Assembly (NCBI GenBank): GCA_018813445.1
Contig: JAHJBR010000067.1
Coordinates: 1 to 9,300 of the forward strand
Direction of reading: 5' to 3'
From: Microcaldota archaeon
Lineage (GTDB): Archaea > Micrarchaeota > Micrarchaeia > Anstonellales > Bilamarchaeaceae
Length of the DNA stretch: 9,300 nt
Every line of letters starts with the position of its first letter. The stretch's first letter is position 1. A model generated the notes under the pieces. It saw only the letters and a program-made list of their open reading frames with translations. It was not told the DNA's origin and made no database searches. The translations under genes were made by a program, and so were the position numbers. Below, one piece after another: positions 1 through 6,492 of this stretch.

Positions 1-694
1 CTTCTAATTCCACATCAGTTATCCTGGAATCCAATCCAACTTTTTTCCGTGCATCCATCACTCCTTTTTTTGAGAAGTGAGCCCGCACTGTTTTCATCTC
101 GTCTACACTAAGTGCGAGCAATCTCTTTTTCGAAAGTGCTGCCAACTCATCATCTTTAGAAGGAAGCTTCACTTTTTCCACAATAGCCTCTTGATTCAAA
201 ACCACTTTCGGAACATAGGGTTCATACTTCTCGCCCAGTGGTGCCTGCACAATTATATTCTGAACAAGCCCATTTGACATCCGTTTCCCAAATGCTTCTA
301 AGGTCTTTTCTTCAAAATCTCCGAATTCCCCTGAAACTGCATAAACAATGCTAGTGTAAATCTCAACTTCCTTCCCTAACGCATCCTTTATGGCATTTTT
401 AGATGTTTTCCCAACGTTATCTGTAACTCCTGGTTTAAATCCGATCTCAATTCTCCAACACTCTTTACAAAAAGGTTCGCGATACGAATATTCCTGAATA
501 ATCTTATCGCTAAAAACCTCTTTTCCAAGAAAATCTAATTCCTCTTCACTTAAATCAGCATCAATGTTGAACGCTTCAATAACCTCTGCCTTTATCGGAT
601 TGCTCTCAAACTCATTCTTTAAAATAGACAAAACTGCGTCTGCCCGCGTATCTTTAATTCCGCTCTTGAGTTTAATCTCTATCCTTTTAGCCAT
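1..694 (-). CDS. purSL: Phosphoribosylformylglycinamidine synthase, fused PurSL form (N-terminal part only, cut by window edge)
   Basis: This enzyme converts FGAR, glutamine and ATP to FGAM in de novo purine synthesis in the cytoplasm. The visible 231 residues hold two tandem PurS-like modules. The first (about 1-72) opens MAKRIEIKLKSG and contains FNIDADLSEEELD. The second (about 81-150) contains WRIEIGFKPGVTDNVGK. A linker follows, then the start of the PurL catalytic part: LALSVDEMKTVRAHF near 190 and TDVELE at the edge, where PurL proteins normally continue into the SEHC motif. Most archaea encode PurS, PurL and PurQ separately, so the fused form is notable. The start is the ATG at 692-694. 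The purine-rich GGAGGAG (709-715) lies 14 nt upstream, rather far for a Shine-Dalgarno site, and GGGGAG (698-703) is only 3 nt away. The gene is read away from the T4SS-like cluster. Family identity is confident; the catalytic core is outside the window. Confidence 0.88.
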   Translation of the reverse strand, partial: MAKRIEIKLKSGIKDTRADAVLSILKNEFESNPIKAEVIEAFNIDADLSEEELDFLGKEVFSDKIIQEYSYREPFCKECWRIEIGFKPGVTDNVGKTSKNAIKDALGKEVEIYTSIVYAVSGEFGDFEEKTLEAFGKRMSNGLVQNIIVQAPLGEKYEPYVPKVVLNQEAIVEKVKLPSKDDELAALSKKRLLALSVDEMKTVRAHFSKKGVMDARKKVGLDSRITDVELE

Positions 695-736
695 CTACTC
701 CCCTTATTCTCCTCCAAACCTGAATTGCAATTAAAG

Positions 737-777
737 CTTTATATTGATAACGTTAACCAAACCTATTTTATATTTAG
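737..777 (-). promoter_or_regulatory. purSL: Candidate archaeal promoter for purSL (two TATA-like boxes)
   Basis: The 695-869 gap between purSL and the NFACT-R gene is A/T rich. On the minus strand it carries CTAAATATAAAATA (777-764) and CAATATAAAG (746-737). The first would start transcription near 745 and give a leader of about 50 nt that includes the GGAGGAG site. The second would start near 715. I see no other gene or RNA in this gap. Assignment rests on spacing and composition only. Confidence 0.4.
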
Positions 778-869
778 TTTAGATTTCAATTTATGCAATT
801 CAAAACCCCATCATCAACGCAATCCAACTCAAAGCTAACAGAAACAATAACGCGTGTTCAAAAGGTAAA

Positions 870-1640
870 CTAACTTTTTATTGAAATTCTTCCAGCAGGA
901 AGCACATTCTGCACATCATCCGGATGCACTCCTAAAATCTTCGCAATTTTTTTCACTGAGTCTCCTTTTTCCATTTTACCTGGAATAATTATAATCTCTT
1001 TTTCCAACTGTCTCTTAGAATTCCCTGAGATTACAACTGCAATCCCATTCTCAATTCCTATTCTCAATCTCAATTCAGTTTTTCTGAACCATTTTCTTTC
1101 TCCAACAATCGCAAAGGCCCCTTTTGGTATAAATCCGCCAACCGCATGTTTTGAAACCTGCTCTTTTTTTACGCAATAAACATCCACTGCAGCATTTCCA
1201 TTTTTCCAGGCATTAGAAAAAGAAGCTGCAAATTGTGCAACTTCATTTAATTCATTTTCTTTCGCACCATCTCCATCCTTCAATATACAAGCCGCACCAC
1301 CTTGTATGTCTGCATGAAAAAACAAATCTCCTTGTTCAAAATGCTTTTTATAAACCAAATCATTCTGATCCGCGCTCCTCCCCCCAACAACTAACTTCCC
1401 AGAATCTGTGAAAAACCAATGGAATTTCTCATACCACTCCTTTTTCCTTGCAATTTTCACTGATTCAGCCTTTTTCTTTCCAGCTGCAGCCTCCTCTTTC
1501 TCAGCCTTTTTTATTTCCTTCTTTGTTTCCTCAATCGCCTTCTCCAAACCCTTTAATTTGTTCTTTGCATCCTTTGCTTCTTCATAATATTCAGCGGCAT
1601 TCTCATGCACTGATTTTTCTATGTTTAATCTGATTCTCAT
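870..1640 (-). CDS. Short NFACT-R domain protein (RqcH/Rqc2/Tae2-related, lacking the NFACT-N half)
   Basis: This 256-residue protein matches only the C-terminal part of the NFACT family, whose full-length members (RqcH/Rqc2/Tae2) bind the 50S/60S subunit and peptidyl-tRNA in ribosome quality control. Residues 1-65 are a charged coiled coil beginning like the family's helical arm (RLNIEKSVHENAAEYYEEAK). NFACT-R spans about 66-180, with KEWYEKFHWFFTDSGKLVVG, GDLFFHADI (104-112) and QVSKHAVGGFIPKGAFAIVG (161-180). Residues 190-256 resemble the archaeal NFACT C-terminal region and end VLPAGRISI. Full archaeal members are usually around 600-700 residues. The NFACT-N and helix-hairpin-helix parts are missing, and there is no room for them upstream because a divergent gene starts 86 bp away. 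It is thus either a standalone NFACT-R protein or a split gene whose other half lies elsewhere. RNA binding is inferred from the family; the exact role is unknown. Confidence 0.85.
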   Translation of the reverse strand: MRIRLNIEKSVHENAAEYYEEAKDAKNKLKGLEKAIEETKKEIKKAEKEEAAAGKKKAESVKIARKKEWYEKFHWFFTDSGKLVVGGRSADQNDLVYKKHFEQGDLFFHADIQGGAACILKDGDGAKENELNEVAQFAASFSNAWKNGNAAVDVYCVKKEQVSKHAVGGFIPKGAFAIVGERKWFRKTELRLRIGIENGIAVVISGNSKRQLEKEIIIIPGKMEKGDSVKKIAKILGVHPDDVQNVLPAGRISIKS

Positions 1641-1726
1641 ACTCGGTTTTCATCACTTAAATAAAAGATACTTTCGCCTACTGCAAAAGATAGGCTTTTT
1701 AAACTGTTTTTATCATAAATTATAAC
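1641..1726. promoter_or_regulatory. Divergent promoter region with shared TATA-like box and small inverted repeat
   Basis: This 86-bp gap separates two back-to-back genes. CTTTTTAAAC (1695-1704) is TATA-like on both strands. Its centre is about 27 bp from the plus-strand ATG at 1727, which fits a leaderless mRNA for the peptidase-like gene. On the minus strand it would start transcription near 1673. A second minus-strand A/T box, CTTTTATTTAAG (1667-1656), is also possible for the NFACT-R gene but sits slightly too close to its ATG. An imperfectly spaced inverted repeat, GCCTA (1676-1680) and TAGGC (1691-1695), lies beside the box and might be an operator or a chance 5-bp hairpin. Confidence 0.4.
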
Positions 1727-2986
1727 ATGCAAAACCCCCAACTTGCTCCAAAAACCCCTATAGCTAGGTGGAAACCTGCACAATCAAGAACACCTAAAAA
1801 GTCATTATTCAAAAGCTTATTACCTAGATTGTTTCCATCTTGTGAAAGACCATTACCCCCCCAATTTAGTTCTCTTTCAGAACCAGATCGTTTATATGCA
1901 AAAGAGATTTTGGCTGCAGGGGCAAGACCTAATGATGTAGAATGTGCGTTTCATCTAAAATCCATTGCTCCAAAGGAATTCAGAATGCTTTGGGAATACC
2001 ATGGAATCCGTTATTTTTCAAGATATTTTACTTCCCCTTTTAATGATATTGATCTAACCTTAGTCAGATCAATTTCACGCTCAACATATACGGCTCGTAA
2101 CACTGAGCGCCCATTTGCTCTTTGTATTTTTGCACAGTCTGATTACAACGGTGCCCTTAATGAAACTCATCCACTCTATTACCTTCATAACGAAGGTTAC
2201 CGAATAGGTATTTTTGAGGTAAATAATCCTAAAGACCTTGGCGGATGTGCAGCTACAGCAGCAAAAATTTATGGTCCGCCTGACCTTTGCTTAATCGAAG
2301 GTCATGGCTCGCCAAGTGGAATACAGCTCAGTAATCAACTTGTCAGAGGATACCCCGTGCGTTTAACTAACATGCACAAATCGTTAGTCCTTCAATTTTT
2401 ACAAAGCCTTGCAGATGGAGCTACAGTAGCTTTACTTTCATGCAGTACTGGCCAAGAGCATACTTCTAAAGCACAATACTCAATTTCAAAATTATTTGCG
2501 CTTTGCTCAGATGAATTAGGTAAACACATAACTATTTTTGCACCTCTTTTACCATCTGCGCCACACCACATTATCTTCGGAAACTCGACAGCAGAATGCA
2601 GGTCAGTTATGGGATTTTCGTTCCTTGATGAACTCGGTTTTCCAGTGGATTATGCAATTTACGCTGATAAGGCTAGGGTGATTAGGCGCTCTAAATACAC
2701 ATCAGACTTTTTAGAATGGATTGCAAGAGAAGCAAATACTAGCTTAGAAGTTCTTATAGATATGCGTAATCTATTGGCCTGCCTACAAATATTTGAGGGG
2801 CACCCTAAACAAAAAGAACATTTTCTTGCTGCTGCACATTCCATGAAAATCTCAACATCTGATTTAAAAATACACTCTGCCTGGTTAAAGAATAATCTAG
2901 AGTTTGTATATCTAAATTCATCTTCTTCATCACCTATTTCAGATAATACTAAGAAAACATTTATCCAGATTGCTTCTTCTATCTAA
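1727..2986 (+). CDS. Putative clan CD (caspase/CHAT-like fold) cysteine peptidase
   Basis: This 419-residue protein has the His-Gly ... Cys signature of clan CD peptidases (caspase, gingipain, CHAT and related families). The putative core runs from about 129 to 280. PFALCIFAQSDYNG (about 129-142) and YRIGIFEVN look like early strands. Strand DLCLIEGHGSPSGIQLS puts the candidate catalytic His at 193, and ATVALLSCSTG puts the candidate nucleophile Cys at 239. ITIFAPLLPSAP follows as a further strand. Residues 1-50 are basic and proline-rich; the rest is helical, with a Ser-rich stretch near the C-terminus. I see no signal peptide or membrane helix, so it is probably cytoplasmic. ATG 1727 is supported by the TATA-like box about 27 bp upstream. 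The gene lies just ahead of the secretion-like cluster on the same strand, but a separate TATA box precedes that cluster, so co-transcription is uncertain. Substrate and role are unknown. Confidence 0.6.
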   Translation: MQNPQLAPKTPIARWKPAQSRTPKKSLFKSLLPRLFPSCERPLPPQFSSLSEPDRLYAKEILAAGARPNDVECAFHLKSIAPKEFRMLWEYHGIRYFSRYFTSPFNDIDLTLVRSISRSTYTARNTERPFALCIFAQSDYNGALNETHPLYYLHNEGYRIGIFEVNNPKDLGGCAATAAKIYGPPDLCLIEGHGSPSGIQLSNQLVRGYPVRLTNMHKSLVLQFLQSLADGATVALLSCSTGQEHTSKAQYSISKLFALCSDELGKHITIFAPLLPSAPHHIIFGNSTAECRSVMGFSFLDELGFPVDYAIYADKARVIRRSKYTSDFLEWIAREANTSLEVLIDMRNLLACLQIFEGHPKQKEHFLAAAHSMKISTSDLKIHSAWLKNNLEFVYLNSSSSSPISDNTKKTFIQIASSI

Positions 2987-2994
2987 TTAATTTT

Positions 2995-3009
2995 AAACAA
3001 ACTGTTTTT
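2995..3009 (+). terminator. Weak hairpin with T-run after the peptidase-like gene
   Basis: AAACA (2995-2999) and TGTTT (3003-3007) could form a 5-bp stem with a 3-nt loop, and the run of five T residues (3005-3009) overlaps the right arm. The T-run lies 19-23 nt past the stop codon at 2986 and could end transcription in archaea even without the hairpin. The stem is A/T rich and may be chance. Confidence 0.25.
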
Positions 3010-3018
3010 CCAGAACCC

Positions 3019-3032
3019 CAAATATTTATAAA
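3019..3032 (+). promoter_or_regulatory. TATA box of the T4SS-like cluster
   Basis: The stretch CAAATATTTATAAA contains a near-consensus archaeal TATA element, TTTATAAA (3025-3032). Its centre is about 25-26 bp from the ATG at 3054, and no Shine-Dalgarno site is visible. The pilin-like gene is therefore probably read from a leaderless mRNA that starts the operon. This is the best-looking promoter in the window. Confidence 0.6.
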
Positions 3033-3053
3033 CCATATCACCGAACTGAAAAC

Positions 3054-3296
3054 ATGTCTCTTCAATCAATCCTAGAGCAGATACAAGGTTCGCTTAGCAG
3101 CATGGCACCTACAATTTCAATAATCTTGATAATCCTCGCAGGCATTACATATGCGTTTGCACAGATGCAGCCTGCTGAATCTAGAGGTAAATACACAACT
3201 GCAGCAATAAGCATGCTAATCGGTGGAATAGTGATAGCCGCAATAGCTGCTGCTGCACAAGGAATCGCAAGCACCTCTCAGACAATTCTTCAATAA
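3054..3296 (+). CDS. VirB2/TrbC-like (CedA1/TedC-like) two-helix pilin subunit
   Basis: This 80-residue membrane protein consists of a short amphipathic N-terminus (1-16), a hydrophobic helix (about 17-37), a polar charged loop QPAESRGKY (39-47) and a second hydrophobic helix (about 48-70) with a small polar tail. Size, two-helix hairpin, short charged loop and abundance of Ala, Gly and Ile match VirB2/TrbC pilins, and CedA1/TedC of archaeal DNA import, which assemble into T4SS filaments. No long cleavable leader is evident, unlike many bacterial VirB2 precursors. The gene is first in a cluster whose later genes look like VirB6 and VirB4, which is the main support for the call. It ends 19 bp before the next gene. 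The alternative is a generic two-helix membrane protein. Confidence 0.68.
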   Translation: MSLQSILEQIQGSLSSMAPTISIILIILAGITYAFAQMQPAESRGKYTTAAISMLIGGIVIAAIAAAAQGIASTSQTILQ

Positions 3297-3315
3297 CTCT
3301 AGTTTAGTGATTTGA

Positions 3316-4287
3316 ATGGCCGATTTGATAAGCGGCTGGGAAGCAATCGCTACCACCGCAATAATAATTTCAGTAATAATCGCAGGCATCGCGATTGGGT
3401 TAGGTCATGCCTTTTCCATAAAGAGATTAGAGCGATTTGGTTTGGATGAAATTTTTCAATCAGTGGTGAATGCAGCAATACTTGGGGCTGCAATTGCACT
3501 CTCAGCAACCATTCTTCAAATAGGTGCTGAATTTACTCCAGCATCTGCAATACCTGATAATTGCACAATAAATGCAACTCCACCAGACTATATTCTATGT
3601 GGAATAAACCACACCTCTTATTCAACAGCTAATCTTTCTTCAGACCTGATTAGGGTGCAGAATAACATTGCATATTACCAAACTTTAGATTTACATTTTG
3701 GAAACTTTTCCATACAACCGTTGGCCAATCTCAATTCAGTTTCGAACCAGCTTTCCTCCAGCTCATCCACAATCCATTTCTCCATGTTTGCGCTCTCACT
3801 AAATTCCCAATTACTCTCGTTCATATCATCCAATTGGTTCGGAGTGATTTTCGCAACTGGTTTGGTTTTAAGAAGCATTTTCCTTACTAGAAAATTCGGT
3901 GCGTTCCTTATTGCAGCCGCATTATCATTCATAATTTTTTACCCACTTATGCTTATGATGTTTCAACCCCCAACAGTCCAACTCGAAACCACAAAAAACA
4001 TAACCTCTGCTTTCCTTTACAATTCCACCTATCAAACAGTTCCAATAATTGACCTGAATGATAATGCAGCAGTAGCCAATAAGATATACAACATGAGCTT
4101 CTCACAAGACCAGGATTATGTTGGCGATCTTACTGTACTTTCGCAGAGTGTTACTGATTCTTCAGCAGCACTGTTCTTTTATTCAATTTTTGTTCCTATA
4201 ATTGCCCTGCTTGTCACCGGAGCCCTTATTAAGGCGCTCTCCCTTTCGTTTGCAGGAGAACTTTCGTCATGGGTGTCTCAGGTATGA
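3316..4287 (+). CDS. VirB6-like (CedA-like) polytopic channel protein
   Basis: This 323-residue integral membrane protein has five predicted helices at about 10-30, 50-70, 173-191, 194-216 and 283-312. The positive-inside rule puts the KRLER loop (37-41) and the TRK turn (191-193) in the cytoplasm. The N-terminus and two large loops (about 71-172 and 217-282) are then outside, and the C-terminus inside. This is the topology reported for Agrobacterium VirB6: outer N-terminus, five helices, large loop after helix 2, inner C-terminus. All eight N-X-S/T sequons (Asn 82, 86, 98, 106, 130, 228, 236, 259) fall in the predicted outer loops, and Cys83 and Cys95 could form a disulfide there. The likely role is the inner-membrane platform or channel of a T4SS/Ced-like machine. 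The call rests on topology and context, not sequence identity. The gene overlaps the next by ATGA. Confidence 0.62.
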   Translation: MADLISGWEAIATTAIIISVIIAGIAIGLGHAFSIKRLERFGLDEIFQSVVNAAILGAAIALSATILQIGAEFTPASAIPDNCTINATPPDYILCGINHTSYSTANLSSDLIRVQNNIAYYQTLDLHFGNFSIQPLANLNSVSNQLSSSSSTIHFSMFALSLNSQLLSFISSNWFGVIFATGLVLRSIFLTRKFGAFLIAAALSFIIFYPLMLMMFQPPTVQLETTKNITSAFLYNSTYQTVPIIDLNDNAAVANKIYNMSFSQDQDYVGDLTVLSQSVTDSSAALFFYSIFVPIIALLVTGALIKALSLSFAGELSSWVSQV

Positions 4288-5063
4288 TAATAAATCGCTT
4301 CATAACAATCGCAGCTCTTCTAGGTGGTGGCCTTTCTCTAATAATGGCTTTGATACTAGGGGCATATATTCCTGCGATATTTGCAGCAGCTTTATTCACA
4401 ATTTCAATATTCATGTGGAAATATGGCTATCTTTTATTCCCCCACCTAAGCTCAGCAGCAAACATAGTTGAGGTGCGCGGTTCATACACAATTCCTCCGG
4501 AACGTGACTATGTTTTGAAGAAATCCTCAGATAGATACCATGCAACCAAATTCCTAGAAATCATGCTCTATGAAAGCACAATGGACAAGAATGAAGGCGA
4601 AAAGCGTCTTTTGTTCGAATCTTTTGAAAAAGCAGTATGTTCCATGAAGCACCCGCTGAAAATGAGCTTCCTTCTCGCACCCATAGACGTTTCGAAATAT
4701 ATAGATGATATAAAAACAAAAAGAAGCGAAGCAGAAGAAAAAAAATCCAAACTCCAACCTCAAAGCCCAGACACTGTACGTCTTGATAGGGAAATAACAA
4801 TGTGGACCAGACAGATAGATCGCCTCACTGCAGGAGAACGTCCAATGGAGGTTATTGCCTATGCATCCACCACTGCTTCAGCAGCCACAAAAGATGAAGC
4901 AGTGGCAAGGGCACGCAGACAAGCTCAAGAATTGAAAACTATTCTCTCAAGCACTCTTTCAGCCAGCGTAAAAGAGCTTTCGGATTTGGACATGGTACGC
5001 TGTTTTGAATGGGAATATTTCATCCCAGAACAGAGGGAGGATCTTATGGACGAGGTATTTTAG
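4284..5063 (+). CDS. VirB3/PrgI-like membrane hairpin joined to a VirB4-type N-terminal domain
   Basis: This 259-residue protein starts at ATG 4284, whose ATGA overlaps the stop of the VirB6-like gene and suggests coupled translation. An alternative in-frame ATG at 4269 adds five residues. Two adjacent hydrophobic helices (about 6-27 and 29-52) form a hairpin like VirB3 or PrgI. The remaining soluble part (about 60-250) resembles the N-terminal region of VirB4/TraC ATPases: FLEIMLYES near 90, a charged helical stretch at 140-160, RLDREITMWTRQIDRLTAGE (166-185), the strand PMEVIAYASTTA, a long helix (203-225) and FEWEYFIP near the end. No Walker motif is present. The ATPase half follows directly as a separate gene, so VirB4 appears to be split, with its N-domain fused to the VirB3-like anchor. 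Likely role: docking the ATPase at the membrane. The VirB4-N similarity is judged by eye. Confidence 0.58.
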   Translation: MIINRFITIAALLGGGLSLIMALILGAYIPAIFAAALFTISIFMWKYGYLLFPHLSSAANIVEVRGSYTIPPERDYVLKKSSDRYHATKFLEIMLYESTMDKNEGEKRLLFESFEKAVCSMKHPLKMSFLLAPIDVSKYIDDIKTKRSEAEEKKSKLQPQSPDTVRLDREITMWTRQIDRLTAGERPMEVIAYASTTASAATKDEAVARARRQAQELKTILSSTLSASVKELSDLDMVRCFEWEYFIPEQREDLMDEVF

Positions 5064-6488
5064 ATGCAAGCAATGGGTTTAATGAGCACTGATATCGCGA
5101 TTCGCCTTCCTTTGATTCATCCCCCAGAACCAAGAAAAGAGCACCTACTTTCCAATCCCACTGATTCAATCTTTTTAGGAAAAACCAAATGGCTTTCTAC
5201 GCCTGTTTTTTGGGACTACCGCCGTTTAATCAACCCGCACATTGCAATAGTTGGAATAACCGGAAGCGGAAAATCCTATCTTGTAAAAACATTTATCACC
5301 CGTTCTTCAATCGTATGGGATACAAACGCATTAATCCTGGATTGGACCGGGGAATATGAAAAATGGGTAAGACAAGCAGGGGGCAAAGTAATTGACCTGA
5401 GTAAAGAGCATCTCAATCTCCTAGATTTAGTTGGAATGGGTTCTGGGGAAAGAACCAAGCAGATAATCTCAGCTTTAGATATACTTGCAGATCTTCAGAA
5501 TTTTCCAAAAGAAAGAGAGGAAATTGAATCTGCGTTAGAAAAAGTATACAAGCATAAAAAATCCCCTGAACTTAAAGACCTGCTTTCAATCCTTAAGGAA
5601 CCCAGAGCTGTGCGCATGATCAAGCGCCTTACTTTACAAGGAAGCGATTTCTTCTCAGGAAAAAGTACACTTACCTTTTCTTCTTTACTCACTTCTGGTT
5701 TAGTTTGTGTAAATCTAAGAAGCCTTCCAAGCGAAGAACTTAGATCTCTTGCAGCACTCACCATATTGCAATTCACTAAAGAAATGATGAGGAGACAAAA
5801 GCTCCAGGAAGAAAAAGGAATAAAACTTTTTGTAGTTCTAGATGAGGCCTGGAAAATCGCAAGCGATGAGCGCAGCGAAGTTCTTACAATAATACGGGAA
5901 GGTAGGAAATACAATTTCGCACTGATAGTTTCAAGTCAGAACCCTACTGATGTCCATAAAACTATCCTAAGCAACTCAGGAACCCTTTTCATAATGCGCC
6001 TAGTTCTTAGAGAATTCCGCAAATACGTACAAGAATCACTAAACTATTCAGACTACGTTGATTCTGAAATCTCAAAATTCAGCGTAGGTGATGCAGCATT
6101 ACATATGATATTTTCAGGACAGCAAGCAAAAAGCTCAACATTCATAATGCAGAAAATAGATGGTGAAGAACCTCTATTTGTTTTTAGAATCAAGGGTGAG
6201 AGCATGGAAATTGAAATGGAAAGAGAGCAGTTCATGCGCGCGCTTTATGAACTTGGAGTAAACGACGAGCAAATGGCCAAAGTTAAAGATCGTTTTGAAA
6301 AAGCAGAAGGTACTCTTTCAGGAACCAAGCTGATAGAAATGCTTGAAAATTTTGGCTATTCAAAAGCAGCAATACTGGCATTTATGCGTAAACTTGGGGT
6401 GCCTGAAAAAGGCCTGATAGACATGTTTGCGCTTGCACGCCGCAAACGCGCATCCCGTGGAATGGTGGATGCAGTTCTTGAGGATTGA
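5064..6488 (+). CDS. VirB4/HerA-type T4SS motor ATPase (CedB-like)
   Basis: This 474-residue RecA-fold ATPase of the HerA-FtsK superfamily has Walker A GITGSGKS (64-71, Lys70), strand ALILDWTGEYE (89-99) typical of VirB4/HerA proteins, Walker B LFVVLDEAW (255-263, Asp260, Glu261), IREGRK (277-282), and the sensor-like strand LIVSSQNPTD (287-296) followed by LFIMRL. It would supply energy for pilus assembly or substrate movement. Bacterial VirB4 is usually about 800 residues; here the N-terminal domain is missing and seems to be encoded by the preceding gene. A C-terminal helical extension (about 388-474) contains two similar segments, FMRALYELGV and FMRKLGVPEK. Start: ATG directly follows the previous stop (TAGATG), and GAGGT (5052-5056) gives a good Shine-Dalgarno site. 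HerA of the HerA-NurA repair pair is an alternative, but no nurA is present. Confidence 0.82.
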   Translation: MQAMGLMSTDIAIRLPLIHPPEPRKEHLLSNPTDSIFLGKTKWLSTPVFWDYRRLINPHIAIVGITGSGKSYLVKTFITRSSIVWDTNALILDWTGEYEKWVRQAGGKVIDLSKEHLNLLDLVGMGSGERTKQIISALDILADLQNFPKEREEIESALEKVYKHKKSPELKDLLSILKEPRAVRMIKRLTLQGSDFFSGKSTLTFSSLLTSGLVCVNLRSLPSEELRSLAALTILQFTKEMMRRQKLQEEKGIKLFVVLDEAWKIASDERSEVLTIIREGRKYNFALIVSSQNPTDVHKTILSNSGTLFIMRLVLREFRKYVQESLNYSDYVDSEISKFSVGDAALHMIFSGQQAKSSTFIMQKIDGEEPLFVFRIKGESMEIEMEREQFMRALYELGVNDEQMAKVKDRFEKAEGTLSGTKLIEMLENFGYSKAAILAFMRKLGVPEKGLIDMFALARRKRASRGMVDAVLED

Positions 6489-6492
6489 TATT

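Noticed and set aside
77..277. 66-residue plus-strand ORF inside purSL.
   Set aside because: It is antisense to a continuous reading frame with clear PurSL motifs and has no recognisable features.
695..869. Possible RNA gene or riboswitch upstream of purSL (purine riboswitch considered).
   Set aside because: The gap is A/T rich and I found no stable stems or conserved purine-riboswitch core; promoter elements explain it.
5495..5914. 139-residue minus-strand ORF inside the ATPase gene.
   Set aside because: It mirrors the ATPase coding strand, has Ser/Leu-rich shadow composition and no promoter or ribosome site.
5064..6488. HerA of the HerA-NurA DNA end-resection pair.
   Set aside because: No nurA, mre11 or rad50 gene is adjacent, and the neighbours are membrane and pilin-like proteins typical of T4SS/Ced systems.
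6427..6492. Upstream ATG extending the coiled-coil/winged-helix protein by 22 residues into the ATPase gene.
   Set aside because: ATG 6493 has a well-spaced GAGGA site and follows the ATPase stop by 4 nt; the extension overlaps the ATPase coding frame and has no ribosome site.
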